From contig JAHLJT010002630.1 of assembly GCA_031308135.1 (NCBI GenBank), forward strand, positions 99,286,918 to 99,350,917: DNA of 64,000 nt, given 5' to 3'. Positions 1 to 25,100 of the stretch are shown here, piece by piece. The translations under genes and the position numbers were made by a program. Each line of letters starts with the position of its first letter. The first letter of the stretch is position 1. Below the pieces are notes generated by a model. It saw only the letters and a program-made list of their open reading frames with translations. It was not told the origin of the DNA and searched no databases. The stretch comes from Acheta domesticus (taxonomy: Eukaryota; Arthropoda; Insecta; Orthoptera; Gryllidae).

Positions 1-301
1 CGATAAATAAAGAAATTGCAAATTTTCGAATACCAAATTTAAGTAATTTTTCTCCATAAAAACAATGTGAATATGTATCGTCAATCTCAATCTTTAATAC
101 ATGAGTAATACTTAAACTAACTGATTGCAGGTAAGTTTTTGTTAAATTTATATGAAATTTAATTATTTGTTGTCATATTTCATATTGCAACATTATTATA
201 AATGCAATGTTTTATTTTTGAAGTGAACATGATTTATTTTATTGTTTTATTAAGGAGAAATAAATGGAAAAAACCTGAAATGAAGTTACTGAAATTCAGT
301 T

Positions 302-580
302 TTGGAATGTAGGAAACACAACATAATTCTGCAGAAAAAAAATCTTTGGTTTAGGATCCTACAGTGTGAGGAGAGATGGCATTCCATTGCTGCTGAAAAC
401 ATGCCCAATTCCCAACATCTCAAAAATATATTTGGTTTTTGTGAGAAGCATTTTGAAGCATTGGATATTGTCCAATGTTTCAATGTGGTAATTTCCGGCA
501 ATGTAGATCCCTTACTTGCAAATACAATGAGATTGAAAACTGGTGCAGTTCCTTCAATTTTCAATGCAAACATTATTTGA
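302..580 (+). pseudogene. THAP-domain exon remnant
   Basis: An open frame of about 90 codons contains the second half of a THAP zinc-binding domain: a tryptophan in ERWHSIA, then FGFCEKHFEALDI (the C-x2-HF element) and RLKTGAVPSIF (the closing AVPxIF motif). The first Cys pair is not visible in this exon and may lie in an exon to the left. THAP domains occur in P-element-type transposases and in many host proteins. I see no start codon in good context and no strong donor, so I call it a remnant, although a host gene cannot be excluded. Confidence 0.6.
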
Positions 581-643
581 AAACATAGACTTATTACATT
601 AGTTTTTCCTTTTCAATACTAGGCAATGTAAAAATGAATATTA

Positions 644-1440
644 ATATTTTACAGAATTCTCGAACTAATGAAATGAATAGAAATGAAATGATAATCATGA
701 ATGGAAATCCATTGCCTTCAAGATCTTTAGAAACTAAATCTGTTTTACCTTCTTGTATTGGACTGAATAACCAAATATGTTAATATTCAGAAAATTTTCT
801 TAGTCTAGTAGTGATGAAAGTGTAAATACCGAGTCTGAAACTATGATCATCGACTGAAATCCATCACCTTCATGTTCTGTAAGTAAGTATTGCCTTCTGT
901 GTATTGGACAATTCGATAATAAATAAATATTTTACAGATTTCTCAAGCCACTGATGATAAATGTAGGCCTAATGAAAGGATAGATGCATCTAAAACTATT
1001 ATCATGAATGAAATCCATTTCCTGCAAGTAATTAAATTATTGTTTTACCTTCTTGTATTGAACAAATATATCTCTAAGTATAATACATGTATAACAATAT
1101 TTCACAAAATTTTCTTAATCTAGTGAAGATGAAAGGTAAATACCGAGTCTGAAACTATGATCATCAATGGAAATCCACCACCTACATGTTCTGTAAGTAA
1201 TGATATATAGTGCCTCCTTTGTTTGAGACAATTCAGTCCTAATACATATAAAATTTTATGTTATAGGCCTATGTATAAATATTATATACCGGTAACATAT
1301 AATATACTAAACATACAATTAATATTTTATGAAATTCTCAAATCATCAGAGGATGTGTGCAATCTTAATTGAAAGTATAGGAACTTCTGAAACTATTAAA
1401 TATGGATGGAAATTCTCTTGCCGCGTGATGTCGCTGAAGT
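644..1440 (+). repeat. Five diverged exon-like repeats (A-B-A-B-A)
   Basis: Units begin near 644, 781, 927, 1096 and 1321. Each opens with an acceptor-like stretch (TTTTACAGAATTCTC or AAAATTTTCTTAGTC), runs through CTA-TGA-GATGAA and AAACTATNATCATGAATGG, and ends with CCNTCATGTTCT. In units 2 and 4 this end is followed by GTAAGTAA, a good donor. Units 1 and 3 share TTTTACCTTCTTGTATTG; units 2 and 4 share TACCGAGTCTGAAACTATG. In-frame stops now break most units. Confidence 0.6.
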
Positions 1441-2250
1441 CGAAGGGGTCTAGTTTTGGTTGTCTTATTTTTTAAGTAGCTTGCCGACGTTTTTCGTAAA
1501 TACCCCCACCACGCCTCCAACACCGGAGTTGAATCTCCTCCTTGTAGACTTCGTGGGTGGTACTATTATATTGTTCTGTAATATGCACTTGTTAGGACCT
1601 GACCACAGAGTGATCCCAACTAGCTATACTAGTATTGCTCTTGTAATTGCCTTTGTGGGCTTGCTAACAATAGTACCCCATTTATTCATGCAAAAGTTTT
1701 TATTTGTTTTTATTTATTTTTTAAATTCATTATTCCTATCACAAATTGCAGCACACCAGATGTTGCACTTTTATTTATGAATGAACGAATTAATTATATC
1801 TATGAATGGTGGGATGTCACTTTGACTCATGTTGTACCGGATATTGTTCTCTTGAGAGCCAGTGGTTAGCTCCCATGGTATACACTTGTTCATTGTGGAA
1901 CATGTAGTCAGGATGAATTGTCATGCTATCTTTGTTAGACTGGTTCTCATGATGTGAACCTTCACAATTTCTACTTAACTTCCCACACACAGTAAGGTAT
2001 GTGTCCTATTTCTTTATTATTCAATATTGTATCAATTAATTACAAAGGAAAAAAAACAACAAACCATAGACTAATATGAACGTAATTTTGGTAGTGCTAT
2101 TATATACATTAAGAACAGATTAAAAAAAAATGTTTTTTGTTTTGTTTGGTGTGAACACAAATGAATATTATCAGCATTCTGCGTTTTTTTTTTATTATAG
2201 CTGTGGATATATGTTTATTATAGCTTATGTTATTTAATTATAGCTGTGGA
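1441..2250. other. Gene-poor stretch
   Basis: One 106-codon frame (1460-1780, plus) has a hydrophobic, low-information composition and no recognisable domain. The rest is AT-rich with a duplicated TAGCTGTGGATATAT word at 2200-2250. I see no supportable gene. Confidence 0.4.
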
Positions 2251-2279
2251 TATATTTTAATAAGAGTGTTTGTGAAAAC

Positions 2280-2333
2280 TTGTCCAGCCCTGAAGATGGA
2301 GCAATAATAAATTCCCAAACGTCGGCAAACAAA
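2280..2333 (+). repeat. CCTGAAGATG...AAACGTCGGC dispersed motif
   Basis: CCCTGAAGATGGAGC is followed after about 18 bases by CCCAAACGTCGGCAAAC. Related motifs occur at 11395-11450, 62437-62480 and 62708-62745. Such paired motifs mark termini of Penelope-like and related elements in many animals. Here it is only a short relic. Confidence 0.4.
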
Positions 2334-2770
2334 AATATCGTATTAATTTGGACCAAAACCCGTGAACCCGCAATGGTAATGTCATCTTCAAATAGTGAGT
2401 GCTATATCTTCCAAAATATTTTAAAACAAAAAAGAATATCATTTCCTCCTATTAATACCGTCCAAACAGACATTCTCCATCTCACCCAAACCAAATACCA
2501 CAACACAACACCTTAAATCATTCCCCATCTACATCCTTTCCATTAACGTCTTTATTAATAGATCCAAATCAACCCTATTCAAGACAATTATACTCAAAAT
2601 TCAAAATAATTGACAAAATAACTCTTTGTTCACAAATCGAATACACTCATTAGTAACAATAGTAAATCAAACACAAACATGTATAACTTCTTTATTGAGT
2701 TATCTCTTAGCCACAATAATCTACATCATACGAGCGTCTCACATCAAATATCCTTAATAGAATCTTCATC

Positions 2771-4545
2771 GTGGCTTCAAATCTAAAATTAAAAATCCGC
2801 TCATGGAATGCAGATGGAATCCAAAAGGAAATACCCTTACTTTCATATTACTTGCATTTACTTAAAATTGAGGTACTATGTTTGCAAGAAAAACAATTAT
2901 CATGTTCGAATAAATTCTACATTCCAGGTTATTACACATATAGATCTGATCGTACGACTACACATGATTTTGGCAGAAAAAGAGGTGTTGCCATTGCAGT
3001 ATGAAAGACAACAGAACATTACCACATAAATATCCTTTCACTAACATTTTAAAGTTCTATTTGAACAGAGATTCCAAATGTTGCTTATCCTATTTCTTTC
3101 ATTTCACTCTTCGAAGTAACTAAATGTATAATAAATCTGACTGCAAAATTATCCTTTGAGCCAGATTGTATTTCTCCATTTCTAATTAAACAATTTTCAT
3201 TTTCACTTATTGCGCAATACACTGCCATATTTAATGCACGTCTTCATGTAGGATATTTTTCCAAATCATTGAAATATGCCCATGTAATTCCATTTCATAA
3301 ACTGGGCAAGCCATCAGAAAATACTTTACATTACAGGCCAATCATATTATTTCCATCTTTAGGAAAAATTTTTGACAGACTCATTTTCCACAGACTAAAT
3401 ATTTTCTTAAATTCTATAAATGATATTCCTCACTATCAATTGGCTTTCGCTGTCTTCTCTCCATGAATCACCAAATACTTCGACTAACCGAAGACATACT
3501 TATTGCTTTTCATAATTTTCAAACCTTATACTTCGGTTTTTCAGTCTTGGCGCAAGGGGGCGTGTCAATAAAATGGAATATCTCACGGTATTTCGCGTCT
3601 TTCTCCGTTGTGCCGCCACGAGTCGCATGATCGTCAGCACTGCTCGATAGTCGCGATCCTGCGACCCCAAGCGACATAACGGAGAACGATGCGAAATACC
3701 GTGAGATATTCCATTTTATTGACACACCCACGTACGCCAAGAAAGAAAAATCTAAGTGTGGTGCAGTTTTCTCAACATTAAAAAGGCTTTCGATAAAGTT
3801 TGGCACTCACGCCTAAATTAGAAACTTTATTCATTGTTTTTCAAATAATCACACCTTCTCCCTCCATTTAAAACACCATATTTGATCCACAAAATCAATA
3901 CTTGCCGGCGTCCCTCCAATTTATTTATTTCTGATTTTCTTACAAGAAACAACTTCTTTAGCATAATTTGCAGATGACTATCATACAGTACCCATAGAAA
4001 TATTGAAAGTGCAATTTCTTTGCTCCAAAATCATTTAAGTAAGGTAGGTTCAGAGGCATATGAAATTGAATACAAGAAAATGGAAGGCAATTTTTTTCTC
4101 CTTACCTATGTATAACGAAGTACCTCCTCTAACAAACCAAAACGATCAAATAAAATTGCTTTTTTCCACAGAACAAGTACATATTTACCAGAATTAATGA
4201 ACAGAATACCCCATTGGAAATAATATCACCCATAGAATTTTGTTAGCTAATCAATCTTGGCATCAACTAGTTCCTCTGCCTAAATACTATTCTTCAATTA
4301 GCATGCTGACTAAATTACATATTTATAAAACAATCATTCAGCCTCTGATATCTCATGCGAGTCCGATTTGGGGATCAGCATCTAAAACCAAGAATAAACT
4401 TCTAATTTTTCAAAATACATGTCTAAGAATTATTATTAAAACCCCTTGGTTTATTCTAACACACAAATTCATTCTGAGTTACGTACACTTCAAATTGAAA
4501 AATTTTTTTTCGACAAATTTCAGCAAATATCCACTGCAACATTAA
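2771..4545 (+). pseudogene. Jockey-like LINE pol remnant, split by a MITE
   Basis: Broken endonuclease/reverse transcriptase of a non-LTR retrotransposon. Pieces in order: endonuclease start (KIRSWNADGIQKE, LLKIEVLCLQE) at 2771-3004; the RT entry segment (KYAHVIPFHKLGKPS, LHYRPIILFPSLGKIFDRL) at 3269-3466; RT motif A as IKKAFDKVWHSRL near 3777-3815; and the RT C-terminal region (IYKTIIQPLISHASPIWGSA, FQNTCLRIIIKTPWF) at 4240-4545. A palindromic MITE (3527-3760) sits between the RT entry segment and motif A. Stops, frameshifts and internal deletions are plentiful. The motif-A acidic residue appears as asparagine. Confidence 0.85.
3527..3760. mobile_element. Palindromic MITE, subfamily 1, copy A
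   Basis: Terminal inverted repeats TATACTTCGGTTTTTC...CTTGGCGC and their complement. Inner arms contain AATATCTCACGGTATTTCGC. The central hairpin core holds GTCGCATGATCG. About 234 bp with no coding capacity. It is inserted in the LINE RT region described at 2771-4545. Flanking TA is consistent with a Tc1/mariner-type TA target duplication, but this is not certain. Confidence 0.85.
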
Positions 4546-4679
4546 TACTCTTCCGTCTGCATTTCATTTTCATCTTCGTAATCAAACTCCCCCACCGTAA
4601 ACGACAAAACGAAAATTATCAAAGCAATTCTACGACCCTGTGTAATATCCTTTCAAATCTTATTTCATCACATTAAATA

Positions 4680-4830
4680 GTTTTGTTCTTGATGTGAGAG
4701 CTGCATATTTACAGCTACTAATTTTCTATGTCCATTATGCAAATTGTTATTTTTCTGTTGCAATGGGACTAACTGCCAAAGGCATTTCCTTATTCATTAA
4801 AAAATATCCATTTAAACTGCGTTTATCTAA
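4680..4830. other. No gene seen
   Basis: AT-rich DNA between the LINE tail and the GA-rich tract, possibly LINE 3' UTR. Confidence 0.3.
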
Positions 4831-4834
4831 ACTC

Positions 4835-5321
4835 CATTGTTGCTGAATGTTCCCGTGTGACGCAGGAAAACCGGACAGGTGAGACGAAGAGAGACGGAAC
4901 GTGACGGAGAGCGACAGAGAAGCAGAGAGTGACGGAGACAGTACGGTGGGGTTGAAGGGATAGAGGAAGGGGGAGAGAGACAAGAAAGAGACGGCGTGCC
5001 TAAGAGAGAGAGAAAAGAAAGAGTGACAGAGAGAAACAAGAGACACAAAGAGAGGCGGTAGAGATAGAGTCCCAAACCCACAGACACAGACAGGCAGAGA
5101 GAGAAAGAGAGGAGGCACAGATGCAGACAGGGAAACAGAATGATACTCAGAGATAAACCAATGGAGAGAACGAGAAAGGCACAGGCAAAGTCAGAAACGG
5201 ACACAGGGCGGGAGACACAGAAGGCGATTGAGAGAAACAGATACAGAGGGTCACGGAGACGCTTTCTTTTTCACAAGGATTGAATAAGCAAAAACACGGG
5301 CAACGCCGGGAATTGTGCTAG
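4835..5321 (+). mobile_element. GA-rich tract ending in a Helitron-like 3' terminus
   Basis: From about 4860 to 5260 the plus strand is a degenerate GAGA/GACAGA purine-rich tract. It runs into ACACGGGCAACGCCGGGAATTGTGCTAG at 5294-5321, a short GC hairpin followed by CTAG and then T, which is the form of a Helitron 3' end (hairpin then CTRR, inserted before T). The same CGGGCAACGCCGGG hairpin ends the autonomous Helitron at 22161. I did not find the 5' TC end, so extent is uncertain. Long minus-strand open frames here reflect low complexity, not genes. Confidence 0.55.
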
Positions 5322-5689
5322 TCACCTATAATATGATTAATTAGAATAAAAGTATTATATTCAATGCTTTAAGAACATATAGTCTGCCTTGTGGCCCAAT
5401 TTACATTTTATTCACAGATAAAGATTTTTAAAATAACTACATAGACCCTTTTTACATGTACATCGTACACGCCGATTTCAATTAGATTTATAATTGTGAG
5501 CGTTTGCTGCTCCAGCAAGTGGACTGTAGGGAGAAACTGGATGGGGCAGCTCACCTCACACTCCTCGGTTGCTCAGAGTGCAATAAAACAATTCAGATAT
5601 TTTCATCTAATTTAATTATAGTGAATAATTTAATTACAAAACTAATTTGCTGTATGACCAGCATTCACATGATATAAGGAATTGAGGTT

Positions 5690-6070
5690 ATTAATAGAAA
5701 TAATTAGATCAATGAAATGAACATGCTCTGTAAGCGGCATAGATACCATATGACGTATCAAGGTTATTGATACAAACAACTAGTTCAGTGAAATAAACAT
5801 GCTGTGTATGCAGCATTGATAGCAAAGGTATTAATGTTATTAACACAATATTAATTCAATGAAATGAACGTGCTGTGTGGGCAGCGTAGGTACCATATAA
5901 AGTATTATAAGTTATTAATGCAAGTGACCAGTTCAATCAAATACACATGCTGTACAAGCAGCATTGATGACACAAGATATTAATGTTATTAACACAACAT
6001 TAGCTTAATGAAACAAACATGCTGTGTAGACAGCATAGGTACCATGTAATGTGTTGAGAATTATTACAAA
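5690..6070. repeat. 74-bp tandem repeat with alternating monomers
   Basis: Five monomers are anchored by CATGCTGTGT-like words at 5722, 5798, 5869, 5946 and 6018 (spacings 76, 71, 77 and 72). Odd monomers continue GGCATAGATACCAT and even ones GCATTGATGNNAAAGGTATTAATG, so the real unit is a dimer of about 148 bp. AT-rich and non-coding. Confidence 0.75.
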
Positions 6071-6748
6071 CAATTGGGTTACATTACAACTTTTACGGAG
6101 TGTGTGTTGCTCCAGGAGGTTGCCAGTAGTATACGTGCAAGTTCTAAACCTCGCAGCAGTCTTCTGTCGTCGGTTTGCCCTCGACCAGAACATGCCACAC
6201 AGAGGGGAATCATCCAAATTGTAGGTACACACAGTTGTGAGCCTGGGCATAAGGCAATTTGCAAGCGACAAGAGGAAGCACGCCACTCGGCCATGTGGTT
6301 TACACGTGCGAAAACCTTTGCACGCTTCTTGCGTCTTCAATTAGAAGTGAACGAGCAAACGAAATATTGAAACTGGACTTAAAACCCACGACACATTGAT
6401 AAAACAAATGGTCACTGTCGCACATACTAAAATATCCCGGATGGCTAGGGATAGGAGTCAGCATGAATATGCTCTGGCCACGCCGCCATGCCTTTTACGC
6501 GACGTGTCTCTGCCCGCCTCGACCAGCTCGGAAGACCGAATACCACCCTTCGCTGGCGGTTGTAACGGCTCCTGCCCCGTCCGGTGGAAGATGTCACACT
6601 CGGCGCGGGGCAAGGAGTTTGAAGGGGAAGAGGTGCATCTCCGCTATATCCGACAATAATTTAATACTCTTCATGAGTGAGTCCACACACTGCACACACT
6701 TCGTAGACTCATGAGAAACCTGCGAGAGTAGGCAGCAACAGAAACAGT
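6071..6748. other. Unassigned sequence downstream of the zinc-finger gene
   Basis: Several overlapping frames of 70-110 codons occur on both strands (6005-6714) because the DNA is moderately GC-rich. None shows a known domain. The last part may be 3' UTR of the zinc-finger gene. Confidence 0.4.
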
Positions 6749-21429
<14,681 letters not shown>

Positions 21430-21845
21430 TACCACAGCCAGATAATAAAGAATCAATTTTACTTCCAGTTATTGACAAATGTACGAAGTTCCTGGGAGAA
21501 AGAAAGCACAACCCCAAAGCACAAGGCAGGTCCAGAATAGTGATGTTATCCGGTTCTCCAACTGTTGATGAATCGGTAGTCCGATTACTTTTCCTAACGA
21601 GTCGTTCAATCCAAATGAATCGTTGAAATCGTTCACCTACTGTCGCGGAATCTGCGCTGTGATTGGTGGAACGGAGCTCTCGAGGCTGCTCTTTCAAAAT
21701 CTCCAGAAAACGGATATTCATGAATACTGTAATTAACATTTCATAAATCACAGAACTTAAAGTACACTTCGAAATAAACGAACATAATATGCTTTTATGA
21801 ATCGTTTAAATCAATATAATTATCTTGTATGTCAAACAGCCCAAT
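21430..21845 (-). promoter_or_regulatory. Presumed 5' flank of the zinc-finger gene
   Basis: This is the DNA just upstream of the proposed start codon, with a repeated GAATCG/GTTGAAATCG word pattern at 21570-21640. No TATA box or initiator can be argued with confidence. Confidence 0.25.
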
Positions 21846-22079
21846 TATACTTCGGTTTTTCTTTCTTGGCGCACGGGGGTGTGCCAATAAAATAGAATAT
21901 TTCACGGTATTTTGCGTCGTTTTCCGTTGTGCCGCCAGGGGCCGCATGATCGCTAGCGCAGCTCGATACAGTCGCGTTCATGCCATACTCTAGCGGCACA
22001 ATTAAGAACGACGTAAAATATGAGATATTCCATTTTATTGACACACCCCCGTGCGCCAAGAAAGAAAAACCGAAGTATA
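21846..22079. mobile_element. Palindromic MITE, subfamily 1, copy B
   Basis: 234 bp. Ends TATACTTCGGTTTTTCTTTC and GAAAGAAAAACCGAAGTATA; inner GTGTGCCAATAAAAT arms; central ATGCGGC/GATCGC core. The best-preserved termini in the window. Confidence 0.9.
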
Positions 22080-22160
22080 AGTATAAATGCATGAAAGAAG
22101 TATAATTACTCATGGAATATGAGTGAATTGTTACTTTTTCACAACTGGAGTTATTTGTAA

Positions 22161-25100
22161 CCAGCTGAAGTACCCGGCGTTGCCCGGGCATTATTACAGA
22201 ATATTATTAGACAGGAAGACTAATTCCATCTTTTCATGCCCTGCGGCTGGGCCTACATCTATATCTTTCATTGTATCTCTTCTCCGCTCTACTCCTTCCT
22301 GCCATGATCTGTCCGTCTCCGTCCCGATAGCAATGTGTTGCTAGTACACAATAAATTGACAATGTACTGAACCACTTAACAAAACAATATTAACTTCATC
22401 AGAAGTGCTAGAGACTACTGATATTGAAATTTGAATAATAAAATAGAAACCAAGGACTCTAAGAATATTTTATTTGCATCGACAAATATTTTTGTATAAA
22501 TTAATATTTGCTTATTTTTGTACAAAAAATGGATGATTGCATTAATTGTGAGAAATTGATATACAAAACAACGCATTTATTAGTCTCCACATGTAAAGAA
22601 CCATTGTTGCATTACATATCACTGCACTACTTAGTCTCTAGCTCATATTAAAACAAAGTTCAACAGGGTCAAAATTAACTACAAAGAAGACAACTGGCAT
22701 ATGAAGAAAATGTAATTACAACAAATGTACAGAATCACTGTAGAATATTTTATGTAAAACGACACATTTTGTAAATTAAACCAAAGCTTCAGGGTACACC
22801 ACATTGGCAGTTTCATTATTTTTTGGAAGAAGCAAGAATTGGTTATCTTTTGACCCAACACGGGAGAGTGCTACATACAGCTGACCGTGAGAGAAGACGC
22901 TTTCTCTAAGATCGACACCAACAAACTTGAAGGATTGTCCTTGTGCTTTATTTATTGTAATAGCGAAGCATAGTTTAACGGGAAACTGCAGCCTTTTAAA
23001 TTGAAAAGGTAAATCAGACGGAATCATTGGAATTCTGGGTATTAGAGCAATTTCACCAGATGCTGGACCAGTAAGAATTCTGGTGTGTAAAATATTGTTT
23101 GTAAACTTAATTATTTGAAGTCTGTTCCATTACAAAGTTTTGGGGCATTGAGGTTACGAAGTAATATAATAGGTGTACCAATTTTCAAATTTAATATATG
23201 TGGTGGAAGACCTGCTGGGTTGAGCGAGTTCAAAAATTCTGGTGGATAATGAACACTCTCGTCATCATTCAGAACAGTGTCAAATGATCGATATTCTTTT
23301 GTTTCTGCTTGAAAGCGCTGTAGGATTTGATGATTAATTTCATCTACCACATTATTTTTTGGAGACAGTATAACTCTTTCACAAAACCATGAGTGTGTCT
23401 TATTTAGGACTGTTTGCACATCCTCATATATCTTCTGAATTAAATAATCTATAGTGTGAACCACGTGACCATACCGATGATCTACTAATATATTTTGACT
23501 ATTGATATTGGTAACTGAACCGCTTCCAACTGCGAGAAGCAATGCTGCAAATTGCGCAGAATCTGAGTCATCAGTTAACAAAGTCCTCATGTTTGTACTG
23601 AGAGTCATTATTTTAACGTTCTGCCAAATTGGGGATGTCTTTAAGCTTGCTTTGATTGTATCAGCTCTAGTACCTTTAGCAATTACAGGCAAGGTTTGCC
23701 GGAAGTCACCAGAAAATACAACAGTAACTCCTCCCATTAATTTGGAAGATGATCGTACATCCCGTAACATTCTGTCAACAGCTTCTATGTGACATCTGTT
23801 GCTCATGGTGCACTCATCCCAAATAATTAATACTGAATCACGAAAAACCTTTGCAATAGAACTATTCTTACTAACATTACATGTTGCTTGTTCTATAAAA
23901 GTTGTGTTCAAAGGCAATTTAAAGGTAGAATGTGCTGTTCTCCCACCTTTTAATAATGTTGCTGCGATTCCAGAAGACGCGACTGCAATGACAGTTTTTC
24001 TCTCTGATCTACATTTATCAATAAGTAAATTGATTACAAACGTTTTACCTGTGCCTCCAGGGGCATCAATGAAGAACAGGTTACCGTTGTCATTTTGAAC
24101 ACTGTCAATAACTGCGCTGAAGATTGTTCTTTGATCAGGAACTAATTTTGGCAAATTTTCTTTTAGGTATCGATGCACATCACACATACTATATGTATCT
24201 CTTGTATAGTCAGAACTTTGTCTACTTGGCTCAAGAATACCAAAATCACGAAGTCGCTTATCACTGAAAGATGCAATAATGTCTTCTAGAATAATTAATC
24301 CTTCATTGAATACATCCACTGAGAATGGTAAATCTTGCTTGTCTTCATGCAAACGCTTTTGAAAAAGAATATCCTCACACATGACTTCCTTGAATTCACA
24401 CCACAAACTGCTTGGATCAGATGGCTGACAGAATACCAATAGTATCGCAAATAGTTCACGAATATGTGATGGTGACTGTGTAAGTGCAGCATCACTCAGC
24501 GTGTGTTTCCAATACTCATCATTTTCTATGAGGCCCAGTTTCTTACACGCTGTCTGGTAAGAAGGCTGTACAATACTGTTCACTGTTTTTAGCATAGCAA
24601 AAGAATTTGGACCACGAATGTGATGTAGAAGCAGACGAAGGTAATAGCATTCTGTGAAGTTTGGATGCACAGTGTAAACTCTTCCAAGAGCAGCATCATT
24701 CCTTACACCTAAATGCCCTGCAACCAGTTGTCCACGTTTCCTTCTCTGCCAATTTTTATTTCTCCAGACATAAAATGCAGGCACTTCACTATTAAGCAAA
24801 GTTTTTGCAAAATCATCATCTTGGCACAGTTTGAAAAAGCCAGTTAATGTTGTCTGAGGATGATTTTCTAAAACTTGCAGAATATTATGCTGGTTGAAAT
24901 ACACCCTTTGACCATTTTCTAAGTGCACCGCCAGATGAATTACAGCTGGGTATCTTTCATGAATTGGCAGCTCAAATATTCGCCAGAAGGCTTCCAATGT
25001 GCTCAAGTAGCGACCATTTATGTACTTTTCAATTTCATTGCAATCATTTTGTACAGTAAAAGTTGCTCGATCATTACCTTTGTTAACATACTTAGTAATG

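Noticed and set aside
1460..1780. 106-codon hydrophobic frame, possible membrane protein
   Set aside because: Low-complexity, no start context or homologous pattern I can name, no neighbouring exon.
4747..5204. Minus-strand Ser/Leu-rich frames of about 125 codons
   Set aside because: Generated by the GA-rich low-complexity tract.
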